In this document: one piece after another, positions 35,183 through 44,714 of the stretch
Layout of the letters: each line of letters begins with the position of its first letter
Position numbering within the stretch: the first letter of the stretch is position 1
DNA from: Fontivivens sp964399735
Lineage (GTDB): Bacteria; Zhuqueibacterota; Zhuqueibacteria; Residuimicrobiales; Krinioviventaceae
Assembly: GCA_964399735.1 (NCBI GenBank)
Contig: CAYNSO010000001.1
Span: forward strand, 1 to 64,000
Direction of reading: 5' to 3'
Length of the DNA: 64,000 nt
Notes under the pieces: model-generated
What the model was told of the DNA's origin: nothing
Database searches by the model: none
The model's input: only the letters and a program-made list of their open reading frames with translations
Made by a program: the position numbers and the translations under genes

Positions 35183-37741
35183 TTGGAAAGAATACGGCTA
35201 GATAAAACGCTCATTGCCCAAATCAAGTCAATAGCAAAGAAACTGTTAAAATTTGATCCAGATGACCGGCAGGAATTAATTGCTATCGGAAAACAAACTG
35301 AGGAAATCAAGTCTCAGGTTCCTTATGATTATACTGAATTGGTGGCAGTTTTTATAATGAGTTTGGAAGGCCTGCAAGCTATATATAATAAACAGCTGGA
35401 CAATCCGCAATTATTTTCAAAAACCGTGGCTGAGGTCTTTATAAAATTATCCGATGCACTGTTAACTGAAGATAATGAAAAAATTCAAGCAACACTAGGT
35501 GAATCGGGTCATGAAATTTGGCTAGTATTGGGCCGTGATCCTAAAACATCCCCCTACATTTCCAAGGTTGAAAAGATCATAAAATCGAATATGCCGGAAC
35601 TGGTATTGAATGATGTTGCTGCTTTGTTAATGCAACTTGGATCTACTGATGTCCGGGAATTGCTCAAAATACGTCCCTCGCTGGAGGGCATTGAGAAGGA
35701 TAAAACCCTTCCGGAGGGAGTGCAGCAAAATATCACTCTGTCATTAGAATTATTAGGAAAAATTGCCGAAAATCCCGCCGCAAATAATGAAGCGCAGTTT
35801 GAAGAAATTAGTTCATTGATCGGGCAGGCATTAGACGCACTTGAAGGTGGTACGACCAAACGGGAAATAAAAAGCATAAAACCGGAAGCGCAACGCGAAA
35901 GGAAAGCCGAAAGCCAGGTTGAAGTATATACTTTGCCAACAGATTTTGATGCTGATATTATCAATGAATTTATTGCCGAATCGAACGAATACCTGGAAGA
36001 TGCGGAATCTGCCTTGCTGCAACTGGAAAACAATCCTGCTGATATGGAAGCAATCAATGTAGTTTTCCGTGCATTTCATACAATAAAGGGAACCTCGGGT
36101 TTTCTGCAATTGACATTATGTTCCGGCTTTGCTCATGTTGCCGAGTCTTTTTTCAGCCGTATTCGTGATGGTGAAATAACTTGTGCCGGGTATAATGCAG
36201 ATTTGTCTCTTAAAAGCATTGATATGGTAAAATCTCTTATTCATTCAGTAGAGAAAGCGTTAGCCGGACAGCCACTGTCCAAGCCGGCACAATACGATCA
36301 GTTAATTGAGGCATTATCTGCCAATGAACCATCAGCAGGGGCTCCTCTGGAAAAAGTTGTTATGGAAACGGTTGCGGAAGAAAAGCAAGAATCAGCAACA
36401 AGCCCTGTAACCACACGACCAGTTGAAACGCCACGAGTGCAGGAAAAGATTGCAACACAAAATGTTGAGATAGCCCTGGCAAAAAATGAAAAATCTCCTT
36501 TAAAAGCTGTATCTACCGATGCTGGCAGCACAGCCGGTGTCGATCCATTTGTGCGGGTGCGAACCGACCGTCTTGATGATCTTATTGAAATGGTTGGGGA
36601 ATTGGTTATTGCTCAATCCATGATCTCTCAGGATTTTATTGTACTGGATGAAAAGAATCCAGATTTTACCCGCAAGGTCATTCATGCCGCAAAGATAGTA
36701 AGAGAGTTGCAAGACCTCAGTTTGTCCATGCGCATGATTCCGTTGAGCAGTACATTCCAAAAAATGTCCCGGCTGGTGCGAGATTTATCCAGCAAAACCA
36801 ATAAAAAGGTCAATTTTATTCAGCAGGGTGAAGATACAGAAATAGACCGTAAAATGGTAGAACTCATCAAAGATCCAATCATTCACATGTTGCGCAATGC
36901 AATGGATCACGGACTTGAATCTGCTCAGGATCGCGAGCAAAAGGGTAAATCGGTTGTCGGGACAATTAAAATGTCTGCATACCATTCCGGTGGGAGTGTT
37001 ATGATTAAAATTGAAGATGACGGCCGTGGTCTGAACCGTGAAAAGATTGTTAAAAAGGCGCTTGAAAAAGGCATTATTGAAAACGACAAAAATTTAAATG
37101 ACAATGAAGTTTATAATTTAATTTTTGCCCCCGGTTTTTCCACAGCGGATAAAGTAACCGATGTATCCGGCAGAGGTGTTGGCCTGGATGTGGTTAAAAA
37201 GAATATTGAGCAATTACATGGCAGAATCGATATCGACACTGTCCCCGGTATGGGATGTACTTTTACACTTTCATTCCCTTTGACCATTGCAATTATAGAT
37301 GGAATGCTGGTTAAAATAAGTGATGAATTTTATATCATTCCCATTATTGATATTCAAATGAGTTTACAGCCGGACCCAAAAGTTTTGTTTAGTGTTGCGA
37401 GGCGGGGCGAGATGGTTATGTATCAGGATAGCCTGATACCCATATTCCGGTTATATCAATTATTTGAAATTGAAAATGCAATTACCGACCCCACCCAGGG
37501 TTTACTGGTCATTATTGGCGATGGCGATAAGCGATGTGCATTGCTGGTCGACCAGTTAATGGGACAACAACAGGTGGTGACCAAATCCCTTGGCGAAGAT
37601 ATGCAAAATGCCAAAGGAATATCCGGAGGGGCAATTTTAGGTGACGGGCGCGTTGGGCTAATTTTAGACACATCCGATCTAATCACACTGGCACGAGAAA
37701 CCAGTAAAGAAATAATGCCGCCACAGTTACAGGCATCTTGA
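35183..37741 (+). CDS. cheA: Chemotaxis histidine kinase CheA with long N-terminal extension
   Basis: 852 residues from a TTG with TAGGAG upstream. The first 255 residues are a helical region of unknown family, absent from ordinary CheA. The Hpt (P1) domain spans about 257-375, with phospho-accepting His299 in FRAFHTIKGTSGFLQ. A variable linker (375-455) has no clear P2 domain. P3 dimerisation starts near 456 (RTDRLDDLIEMVGELVI). P4 has HMLRNAMDHGLES, DDGRGLNREKIV and SGRGVGLDVV. P5 (CheW-like) ends the protein. It phosphorylates CheY and CheB under MCP/CheW control. Confidence 0.94.
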   Translation: MERIRLDKTLIAQIKSIAKKLLKFDPDDRQELIAIGKQTEEIKSQVPYDYTELVAVFIMSLEGLQAIYNKQLDNPQLFSKTVAEVFIKLSDALLTEDNEKIQATLGESGHEIWLVLGRDPKTSPYISKVEKIIKSNMPELVLNDVAALLMQLGSTDVRELLKIRPSLEGIEKDKTLPEGVQQNITLSLELLGKIAENPAANNEAQFEEISSLIGQALDALEGGTTKREIKSIKPEAQRERKAESQVEVYTLPTDFDADIINEFIAESNEYLEDAESALLQLENNPADMEAINVVFRAFHTIKGTSGFLQLTLCSGFAHVAESFFSRIRDGEITCAGYNADLSLKSIDMVKSLIHSVEKALAGQPLSKPAQYDQLIEALSANEPSAGAPLEKVVMETVAEEKQESATSPVTTRPVETPRVQEKIATQNVEIALAKNEKSPLKAVSTDAGSTAGVDPFVRVRTDRLDDLIEMVGELVIAQSMISQDFIVLDEKNPDFTRKVIHAAKIVRELQDLSLSMRMIPLSSTFQKMSRLVRDLSSKTNKKVNFIQQGEDTEIDRKMVELIKDPIIHMLRNAMDHGLESAQDREQKGKSVVGTIKMSAYHSGGSVMIKIEDDGRGLNREKIVKKALEKGIIENDKNLNDNEVYNLIFAPGFSTADKVTDVSGRGVGLDVVKKNIEQLHGRIDIDTVPGMGCTFTLSFPLTIAIIDGMLVKISDEFYIIPIIDIQMSLQPDPKVLFSVARRGEMVMYQDSLIPIFRLYQLFEIENAITDPTQGLLVIIGDGDKRCALLVDQLMGQQQVVTKSLGEDMQNAKGISGGAILGDGRVGLILDTSDLITLARETSKEIMPPQLQAS

Positions 37742-37801
37742 CGAATTAATTAACGGCAGTTCAATTTAATTTAACTGCTATTACGAAAACAGGAGGAAAT
37801 A

Positions 37802-39634
37802 ATGAATTTGAACTCTCTTGGCTTAAGAGGCAAAATGTTAATGATCTTTACCGTAACGATTGTATTTTTAATGATTGGCGTAATTGTTATTAATTCCAAT
37901 GTTACCAAAAAGGCATTGGACAAGAATTTACATTCGTCATTACAGGTAATGACTGAAATTGCCGGCAAGGCCGTCAAGTTAGGGTTGGAATTTGATGATG
38001 CCGATGAGGTATCCAGTGCAATGGAGGCATTTACAGGCCAGGAAATAATTTCATTTGTTCATGTTGCCAATACCGCCAATAAAGAGATATTAAAGTATCG
38101 GAAGGAAGGACTAGCGCAAATAAGCGAGTCGAATCTCAAGAAGCTAAAAGTTAAAAATGAAATTTTTTACCAAGCCGAGGTCGAGTCTGACGGAAACATG
38201 CTGGGAACTATTACGATCGGCATCCTTCAGGAAGAACGCAATAAAGCTTTGGCGGCGGCAAATACAGCGACAATAATATTGGCTATTGCGATGATTATTA
38301 TTTTCGTCGTCATCACCATTCTGGTTGCCGACATGATTACCAGGCCAATACGCAAGATAACCCGGATAGCTCAGGAAATGGCGCAAGGGAAACTGGATCA
38401 GGACATTCAAAGCGCCAGCAAGGATGAAATTGGTAACCTGGCGCAATCATTCAGGGAAATTATTATCTCACAAAAAGAACGCGCGAACGTTGCTTATCAA
38501 ATATCACAAGGCAATCTGGATATCGATGTTAAAGTATTGTCCAATGATGATATATTGGGCAAGGCAATGAATACGATGAAAGACAGCGTCCGTTCTGTTG
38601 TTACCGATGCCAATTCATTAACCGCAGCGGCGGTAGAAGGAAGACTTGATTACCGCGCTGACGCCGGTAAACATGGCGGCGATTTCCGAAAGATTATTCA
38701 TGGTTTTAATAATACCCTCGATGCATTACTTGGCCCCATAAACCTGGTAGTAGACGCTTTAAAGAAAATAGCCAATCATGATTTAACCTGCCGGGTAAAA
38801 GGAGACTTTCATGGCAAGCATGCCGAAATTGTCAACACACTGAATATTGCAGCTGAACACCTGGATAACAGTTTAAACCGGGTGGCAAATTTAATCAACC
38901 AGGTATCTGAATCTACTCGAGAAATCAGTCATGGCAACCAGTCCGTTGCTAATGGCGCATCCGATCAGGCAAGTTCGCTTGAAGAAATTTCCAGCAGTTT
39001 GCAAGAAATGTCATCAATTATTGGTCAAAATACTGCGAATGCTAATGAAGCTAAAAATCTGGCACAGAGCGCCCAGGAAAGTACTGCCAAAGGAGTTGAC
39101 AGTATGAATGATCTTTCCATAGCTATTGAAAAGATCAAAGATTCATCGGATGAAACTTCAAAAATTGTACAGACCATTGATGCTATCGCTTTCCAAACCA
39201 ATTTACTGGCTCTGAATGCAGCGGTTGAAGCCGCCCGTGCCGGTGAAGCCGGTAAAGGTTTTGCGGTTGTTGCTGAAGAAGTGCGAAACCTGGCAATGCG
39301 CAGCGCCCAGGCTGCAAAGGATACCTCCCGGTTGATTGAAGAATCGGTAAAGAATGCTGATAATGGTGTTGATTTGAATGTTAAAGTGTTGAATAATTTA
39401 ATGGAGATTAACGAACGGGTAATCAAAGTTGGTGAAGTAATGGCAGAGATTGCCGCAGCATCAACCGAACAAACACAAGGAATTGAACAGGTCAACTCTG
39501 CGGTAGAGCAAATGAACCAGGTAACCCAGCAAACAGCCGCCAATTCCGAAGAATCAGCCAGCGCTGCCGAAGAACTAGCCAGCCAGGCTGAAAATATGCG
39601 TAATATGATCGAGAAATTTGTTTTAACCACTTGA
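37802..39634 (+). CDS. Methyl-accepting chemotaxis protein 1
   Basis: 610 residues. TM1 at about 12-31 (MIFTVTIVFLMIGVIVINS), a small periplasmic sensor of about 120 residues, TM2 at 158-180 (IILAIAMIIIFVVITILVA), then HAMP (MITRPIRKITRIAQEMAQGK) and a second HAMP-like module. The signalling coil has its hairpin tip near 465 (LLALNAAVEAARAGE), followed by VVAEEVRNLAMRSAQAA. There is no C-terminal pentapeptide for CheR tethering. AGGAGG lies upstream. It directly follows cheA, so it is a likely main receptor of this pathway. The ligand is unknown. Confidence 0.94.
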   Translation: MNLNSLGLRGKMLMIFTVTIVFLMIGVIVINSNVTKKALDKNLHSSLQVMTEIAGKAVKLGLEFDDADEVSSAMEAFTGQEIISFVHVANTANKEILKYRKEGLAQISESNLKKLKVKNEIFYQAEVESDGNMLGTITIGILQEERNKALAAANTATIILAIAMIIIFVVITILVADMITRPIRKITRIAQEMAQGKLDQDIQSASKDEIGNLAQSFREIIISQKERANVAYQISQGNLDIDVKVLSNDDILGKAMNTMKDSVRSVVTDANSLTAAAVEGRLDYRADAGKHGGDFRKIIHGFNNTLDALLGPINLVVDALKKIANHDLTCRVKGDFHGKHAEIVNTLNIAAEHLDNSLNRVANLINQVSESTREISHGNQSVANGASDQASSLEEISSSLQEMSSIIGQNTANANEAKNLAQSAQESTAKGVDSMNDLSIAIEKIKDSSDETSKIVQTIDAIAFQTNLLALNAAVEAARAGEAGKGFAVVAEEVRNLAMRSAQAAKDTSRLIEESVKNADNGVDLNVKVLNNLMEINERVIKVGEVMAEIAAASTEQTQGIEQVNSAVEQMNQVTQQTAANSEESASAAEELASQAENMRNMIEKFVLTT

Positions 39635-39691
39635 TTTTGTCAGGTAATTTAATTTATTGTTTATTATGAATAAATAAACTATCAATAATAA

Positions 39692-39748
39692 TTGTTTAGA
39701 AATCAGAATCTGGTAATTTCATTTGTTTGTTGTTTAAAAATCAGAATC
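39692..39748. repeat. Two near-identical 19-bp direct repeats upstream of the porin gene
   Basis: TTGTTTAGAAATCAGAATC at 39692-39710 and the same with one change (G to A) at 39730-39748, offset by 38 bp. Tandem sites spaced in this way upstream of a promoter are often regulator-binding sites. They lie in the 225-bp gap between the first MCP and the porin gene. Confidence 0.55.
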
Positions 39749-39859
39749 ATGTTTTTATTAAATTTAAACAATGTTAAGAAACGTGGAAAGAAGCAGCAGT
39801 AATTCGTTTTTGTTACAAGTAAATGATTTAACAATGAACTTAAAAAATGAGGTTCAGTA

Positions 39860-40855
39860 ATGAAAACAACTTTATATTTCTTGATTACACTGGTTTCATT
39901 ATCCGGTTTTTTGTATTTAATGACTGACGTTGCACAAGCGCAGAGTCAGGGGCCTTCAATCAAGTTTGAGGGTTATACCCAGATGACGGCCACAAAGTTT
40001 GAGAATAATAAAGCATTTGTTTTCGGGTTTGAACGCGTCCGTTTAGGCGCCAAAGGGAAACTTAATCAATATGCTGATTATCGTTTAATGGTTGATTTCG
40101 TCGAATCAGGAATTGGTAAAGACGGTGAGACTCCGGCTATGATTAATTATGCGCAGCTGACGTTTAAACCCTCGAGTAAAATTAACATTACCGCCGGTAA
40201 GTTTAAAACCCCGGTTGGTATGGAGTGGAATACCTCGGCAACTTCACTGGATTTTGTTAAACGCGGATTAAGCCAGTCTTTGGTTTTTCATTGGGATATG
40301 GGTTTTATGCTCCATGCATCTGGAATTGGTAATACGGGTTTCGGTTATAACCTGGGAGTTTTTAATGCCGGTCCGAATAAAGCAAACAATGTTGGCGACC
40401 CGGAGTTGGGTCAGGATTATACAATTGCCGGCAGCATCAATATAAATCCGGTTAAAGCCTTCTATTTGGAAGCTTCCTTTGGTTCGGCATTAACAAGCGA
40501 TTCGTTACAAGAAAATGTCAATATTTTTGGTTTGGGTGCGCGTTTTAAGGTAACGGATCAATTATCTCTCAAAGGCGAGTATTTATCGCGTAGTGATGAG
40601 CAAAATTCTGCTGTTGATGGCTCGGATCTGAATTTCCAGGCTGGCTATCTTGTTCATCCGAATTTTGAGCCGGTGATTCGTTATGATGTGTTTGATGTTA
40701 AAAATGATGATAAAGATCAAAAATTGATAACCGCCGGGTTGAATATTTTTATCAATCCGGATAATCAAAAAGAAACAAAAATTCAAATTAATTACCTGGC
40801 TTCAGACTTGGAAGACGGTGATTCTTTTCAGATCTTGCTGCAGAGCGCTTTTTAA
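39860..40855 (+). CDS. Phosphate-selective porin O/P-like outer-membrane beta-barrel
   Basis: 331 residues. Signal peptide of about 27 residues (YFLITLVSLSGFLYLM ... AQAQ). The mature protein is an alternating amphipathic beta-barrel: KFEGYTQMTATKFE, RVRLGAKGKLNQYADYRLMV, KINITAGKFKTPVGMEW. It ends in a terminal Phe (LLQSAF), typical of outer-membrane porins. It resembles OprO/OprP-type porins. It is unusual inside a chemotaxis block, between two MCP genes and next to a Cache-domain gene, suggesting linked nutrient uptake and sensing. The substrate is unknown. Confidence 0.82.
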   Translation: MKTTLYFLITLVSLSGFLYLMTDVAQAQSQGPSIKFEGYTQMTATKFENNKAFVFGFERVRLGAKGKLNQYADYRLMVDFVESGIGKDGETPAMINYAQLTFKPSSKINITAGKFKTPVGMEWNTSATSLDFVKRGLSQSLVFHWDMGFMLHASGIGNTGFGYNLGVFNAGPNKANNVGDPELGQDYTIAGSININPVKAFYLEASFGSALTSDSLQENVNIFGLGARFKVTDQLSLKGEYLSRSDEQNSAVDGSDLNFQAGYLVHPNFEPVIRYDVFDVKNDDKDQKLITAGLNIFINPDNQKETKIQINYLASDLEDGDSFQILLQSAF

Positions 40856-40892
40856 ATAAAGCTGCCCGGTCTTGTTTTTCTGGAGAAATGAA

Positions 40893-41450
40893 TTGTTGAG
40901 TAAAATATATTATATATTTGCTGGTTTTTTAATTTTAGGAGTAACTAGCGCTTTTGCGGCAGAAAAAGCGCCGCAAAAGGTCATTGATTTGGCAAATTCC
41001 AGTCTTGTTGCTTATGGGCAAGAGCCAATCATAGTTCAAGCCGTAAAGGAAGAAAATGCAAACGGCAAAACCCTTGCCGAAATCAAAGCTCTGGATGAAG
41101 AGTGGAAAAGAACCCCCGGTGTTGCTGATTATATGAAAGCTTTGATTGTTTCCGAATGCGGCAAATATGTGAATAAAATAATTACCAGCAAACCCTGGAT
41201 CGCTGAAATTTTTGTAATGGATAATCAGGGCGCTAATGTCGCTATGACAGATAAAACCTCTGATTACTGGCAGGGAGATGAGGCTATATTTATTCAGTCG
41301 TTTAAAAATAGTCAAGGTACAATTTATATCAGTAATGTAGAATTTGATGATAGTACACAAGCGTATGTTGCAAAGGTTTCTATTCCGGTTAAAGATGGTG
41401 AAAAGGCTATTGGCGTAATAACTTTTAGCATTGATGTGAATAAACTATAG
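40893..41450 (+). CDS. Periplasmic single Cache (PDC-like) sensor protein
   Basis: 185 residues from a TTG at 40893 (GGAG seven bases upstream); the next codon is also TTG, so the start is uncertain by one residue. Signal peptide: IYYIFAGFLILGVTSAFA. The rest is a soluble PDC/Cache-type fold: SECGKYVNKIITSKPWIAEI, FVMDNQGANVAMTDKTSDYW, then VSIPVKDGEKAIGVITFSID. There is no membrane anchor beyond the signal and no signalling domain, so it could be a secreted binding protein that presents ligand to an MCP. It is encoded 37 bp after the porin and before the second MCP. Confidence 0.75.
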   Translation: MLSKIYYIFAGFLILGVTSAFAAEKAPQKVIDLANSSLVAYGQEPIIVQAVKEENANGKTLAEIKALDEEWKRTPGVADYMKALIVSECGKYVNKIITSKPWIAEIFVMDNQGANVAMTDKTSDYWQGDEAIFIQSFKNSQGTIYISNVEFDDSTQAYVAKVSIPVKDGEKAIGVITFSIDVNKL

Positions 41451-41464
41451 AAAAGCTAAAATCA

Positions 41465-41516
41465 TCAGGTATGCCGATACCTGAAAAATTGTACTTGAAT
41501 AGTAAAGTAAGTACAA
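41465..41516. repeat. Two stem-loops between the Cache gene and the second MCP gene
   Basis: TCAGGTA and TACCTGA (7 bp, 6-base loop) at 41465-41484, then TTGTACTT and AAGTACAA (8 bp, 12-base loop) at 41489-41516. Neither is followed by a T tract, so they are not classical terminators. They may stabilise the porin-Cache mRNA end or bind a regulator. Confidence 0.45.
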
Positions 41517-41592
41517 AAAGATAACAAGTTATAACCGAACGAAAAATCGACTAGTTTGGTTAAAATACTATAAGGAACGCCGGGAGGGCATT

Positions 41593-43773
41593 ATGAAATG
41601 GTTTATGAATTTAAAAATTAGCGCCAAACTGATTATTATAAATTTGGTACTGATTTTTTTCATACTTTTGTTGGGATACGATGCTTTTTATAGTTCAGCA
41701 AAAATACAAAAACAATTACAGGAAGTATTGTCTGTTCGTCTGCCCAACCTTGATTTGGTTCTGCAAATTGACCGTGATTTACAGCAATTATTGGTAGCTG
41801 AAAGGTCTTTGATGTTTAGCGAGATTGGCACCGCCGAATTTGAAGCGTTTATTAGCGATTATAATGAAAATATGCAGCAATCGGAAGAGCGTTGGCAGCA
41901 GTTTTTAGCCCTGGATAATTTTACCGATACGGAAAAAAAGATCATCAAGAATTATGAAAAAGCGCGATCAGACTGGCAAGTTGTAACCGGGCGAATTATT
42001 CAAAACCGGATGCAAGAAGATAGTTTAAGCCAGCAGTTAGCTATTGAGCTATCATTGACAGAAGCTAATGTCAAATTCAACGACATGCGTGAAAATCTAA
42101 ACCAATTGCAGGAACTTAACCTTCAACAAGCCAACGATTCTCAAGTAATTGCCAGCCAAACCTATCATAATACAATTATTGTGTTGCTGATTATAATTTT
42201 TGCTGCAGTAGTTGTTTGTGTTTTATCAGTCGTTACGCTGAACCAGATCATTATCAAACCGGTTAAGGCTGCTGCGGGCATGATAAACGAAATCGGCAAC
42301 GGGCATTTAAATATGCGTCTGAAAATTGATCGTAAAGACGAGATTGGTGTTATGGCTGCCAGTATGGATAAACTTGCTAATGATTTACAAAATGTAGTTA
42401 TCGAAACGATGAAAAAAATATCGGTTGGTAATTTGAATGTTGATATAATTCCTCACGACGATAAGGATGAAATTTCACCGGCGCTTTTGGAAACTGTAAA
42501 ATCGATCAGCGGGCTTGTGCAGGAAACTGCCGGCTTGACCCAATCGGCATTGGCTGGTAATTTATCGATTCGTGGAAATGCCGAGCTGTTCCAGGGAAGT
42601 TATAAAGATATCATCAACGGCATTAATGCCACCCTGGATGCGGTGATTGTGCCTATTCAACACGCGTCACAAGTATTGGAAAAAGTTGCCGCCCAGGATT
42701 TAACTGTTCGTATGACCGGCGATTTGCATGGTGATTTTGCCATTATTAAAGAATCATTGAACAAGGCTTTGGAAAATCTTGATGAAAGCCTTGAGCAGAT
42801 TTCTGTTGGCGCCGACCAGGTCACTTCGGGTACAGAACAAATAAGCATTGGTAACCAGGGCATTGCCCAGGGCGCTGCTACGCAGGCAAGTTCACTGCAG
42901 GAAATTTCCAGCAGTATGCAGGAAATGGCTTCAATCACCAAGCAAAATGCTTCCAATGCCAATGAAGCCAAAAGTCTTTCTGATATGACTCTTGCCAGTG
43001 CGGGTAGAGGTGTGGAAAGTATGAATGTTTTGTCCAAAGCGATTGATGAAATGAAAGAATCTTCCGATAACACCTCAAAAATCATTAAATCAATTGATGA
43101 TATTGCTTTTCAGACCAATCTTTTAGCATTAAATGCCGCAGTTGAAGCAGCCCGCGCCGGAGAAGCCGGCAAGGGTTTTGCCGTAGTTGCTGAAGAAGTG
43201 CGTAATTTGGCCATGCGCAGCGCTGAAGCAGCAAAAAGTACTGCGGAAATGATTCAGGATTCCGTTAAAAATGCCAATCAGGGTGTGGTTCTAAATCAAC
43301 AGGTGCTGGAAAATTTAAACGAAATTCAGAAGCAGATCATCAAGATGAATGAAGTAATTTCAGAAATTGCTGCCGCATCCGACCAGCAAAATGAAGGAAT
43401 CGAGCAGGTTACTACCGCTCTGGAACAGATGAACCTTGTTACTCAGCAAAATGCTGCCAATTCAGAAGAGTCCGCCAGCACTGCCGAGGAATTATCCAGC
43501 CAGACGGAAGAAATGCGCAGTATGGTGAAAAATTTCAAGTTAAGTAGTAAAAGTCAAAGTGGTAAAAGTCGACCGGAACTTGTTACCCGCAAATCTTTAA
43601 ATAGTTTAAACAAAACCGGTAATGAAATAAAGCCTGTAAAATCGGGTTCGGGTTTTGCCGCAATGACAAATAGTGGTCACATTGACCCCAGAAAAGCAAT
43701 CCCGTTTGATGAAGACCTGGATGACACCAGGAATCAGTTTAAATCTGATGACGGAATTCTCAAAGAATTCTAA
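41593..43773 (+). CDS. Methyl-accepting chemotaxis protein 2 (four-helix-bundle sensor type)
   Basis: 726 residues. TM1 at about 11-29 (IIINLVLIFFILLLGYDAF), a helical periplasmic domain of about 160 residues (four-helix-bundle MCP type, rich in Gln and Leu), TM2 near 195-215 (IIVLLIIIFAAVVVCVLSVV), then HAMP (IIIKPVKAAAGMINEIGN) and the signalling coil with tip near 507 (LLALNAAVEAARAGE). The last 75 residues form a polar tail ending DDGILKEF without a CheR-binding pentapeptide. Strong similarity to the first MCP in the signalling half suggests duplication. It could work with the upstream Cache protein. Confidence 0.94.
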   Translation: MKWFMNLKISAKLIIINLVLIFFILLLGYDAFYSSAKIQKQLQEVLSVRLPNLDLVLQIDRDLQQLLVAERSLMFSEIGTAEFEAFISDYNENMQQSEERWQQFLALDNFTDTEKKIIKNYEKARSDWQVVTGRIIQNRMQEDSLSQQLAIELSLTEANVKFNDMRENLNQLQELNLQQANDSQVIASQTYHNTIIVLLIIIFAAVVVCVLSVVTLNQIIIKPVKAAAGMINEIGNGHLNMRLKIDRKDEIGVMAASMDKLANDLQNVVIETMKKISVGNLNVDIIPHDDKDEISPALLETVKSISGLVQETAGLTQSALAGNLSIRGNAELFQGSYKDIINGINATLDAVIVPIQHASQVLEKVAAQDLTVRMTGDLHGDFAIIKESLNKALENLDESLEQISVGADQVTSGTEQISIGNQGIAQGAATQASSLQEISSSMQEMASITKQNASNANEAKSLSDMTLASAGRGVESMNVLSKAIDEMKESSDNTSKIIKSIDDIAFQTNLLALNAAVEAARAGEAGKGFAVVAEEVRNLAMRSAEAAKSTAEMIQDSVKNANQGVVLNQQVLENLNEIQKQIIKMNEVISEIAAASDQQNEGIEQVTTALEQMNLVTQQNAANSEESASTAEELSSQTEEMRSMVKNFKLSSKSQSGKSRPELVTRKSLNSLNKTGNEIKPVKSGSGFAAMTNSGHIDPRKAIPFDEDLDDTRNQFKSDDGILKEF

Positions 43774-43986
43774 GATACATACCCGGTAATGGTAGATAAT
43801 TCAAGGACGATTGAAAAATGTAATTTTATGTTTCCGGCGTTAGAAATGAAAGAATCTTAAAATTACCTTGTTACCAACTTGAATATCTCTTTTCCCGGTG
43901 ATGTATTTATATAACGATTTAATTTATATTGATAGCGCTAATACAGGATACAAATTGGTACATATTTATGTACAAGGAGTGTAAAT

Positions 43987-44502
43987 ATGGAAGATAAAAT
44001 GGTCGATGAACGAATTAGACATGATGGCAAATATTTAACTTTTTTACTCGGTGAAGAACAATATGGTATAGAAATACTCAAGGTTGTGGAAATTATTGGT
44101 TACATGCCTATAACAGAAATTCCGCAAATTCCGGAGTATATTCTTGGTATTATCAACCTCAGGAATAAAATTATTCCAATTATGGATTTACGCTTGCGCT
44201 TTCATTTGGAAAGCAAACCGGCGGACGATGAGACGGTTATCATTGTCATCCAAACTGATAAAGTCAATATGGGAATTGTTGTAGATAAAGTATTGGAGGT
44301 TATCAATATTACTGATGCCAATATTGAAGATACCCCGAATTTTGGAGTTAGCATAACAACCGATTATATTTTAGGCATGGCCAAGCTCAGTAATAAGGTG
44401 ACGATATTACTATCGATTGAAGGTATTCTAACTGATGAAATAAAAGAGCTGGCTTCTGAAACTGAAAGAATTGCCAATATGGCGGAAATAGAAGCTGTGT
44501 AA
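43987..44502 (+). CDS. cheW: Chemotaxis coupling protein CheW
   Basis: 171 residues. CheW core: KYLTFLLGEEQYGIEILKVV, EIPQIPEYILGIINLRNKII and MGIVVDKVLEVINI, with ITTDYILGMAKLSNKVTILL at the end. It links MCPs to CheA in the receptor array. AAGGAG upstream. It stands alone between a 213-bp and a 212-bp gap, unlike the second CheW-domain protein that is paired with a ParA. Confidence 0.93.
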   Translation: MEDKMVDERIRHDGKYLTFLLGEEQYGIEILKVVEIIGYMPITEIPQIPEYILGIINLRNKIIPIMDLRLRFHLESKPADDETVIIVIQTDKVNMGIVVDKVLEVINITDANIEDTPNFGVSITTDYILGMAKLSNKVTILLSIEGILTDEIKELASETERIANMAEIEAV

Positions 44503-44714
44503 TCTTGAGGAAATAAACGTCAATAAACACATTTCACCCGGAACTGCGATAATATGTAGTACAGTTATTGTTTTGTGCCGGATGAATAACATATTATTTA
44601 TTTGTAATTACTGTCTGAAATTAGCTTGCCATTTCATGATTGTATAAAAAAGTTATTATTTTCGGCATGATATTTGAGAATACATTGACTGGATAAAACT
44701 GAAGGAAATAAGAA

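Noticed and set aside
41457..41480. TAAA and GCCGATAC before the second MCP as a sigma-28 promoter
   Set aside because: Spacing is 12 or 13 rather than 15, and the GCCGA is the loop of a perfect hairpin.
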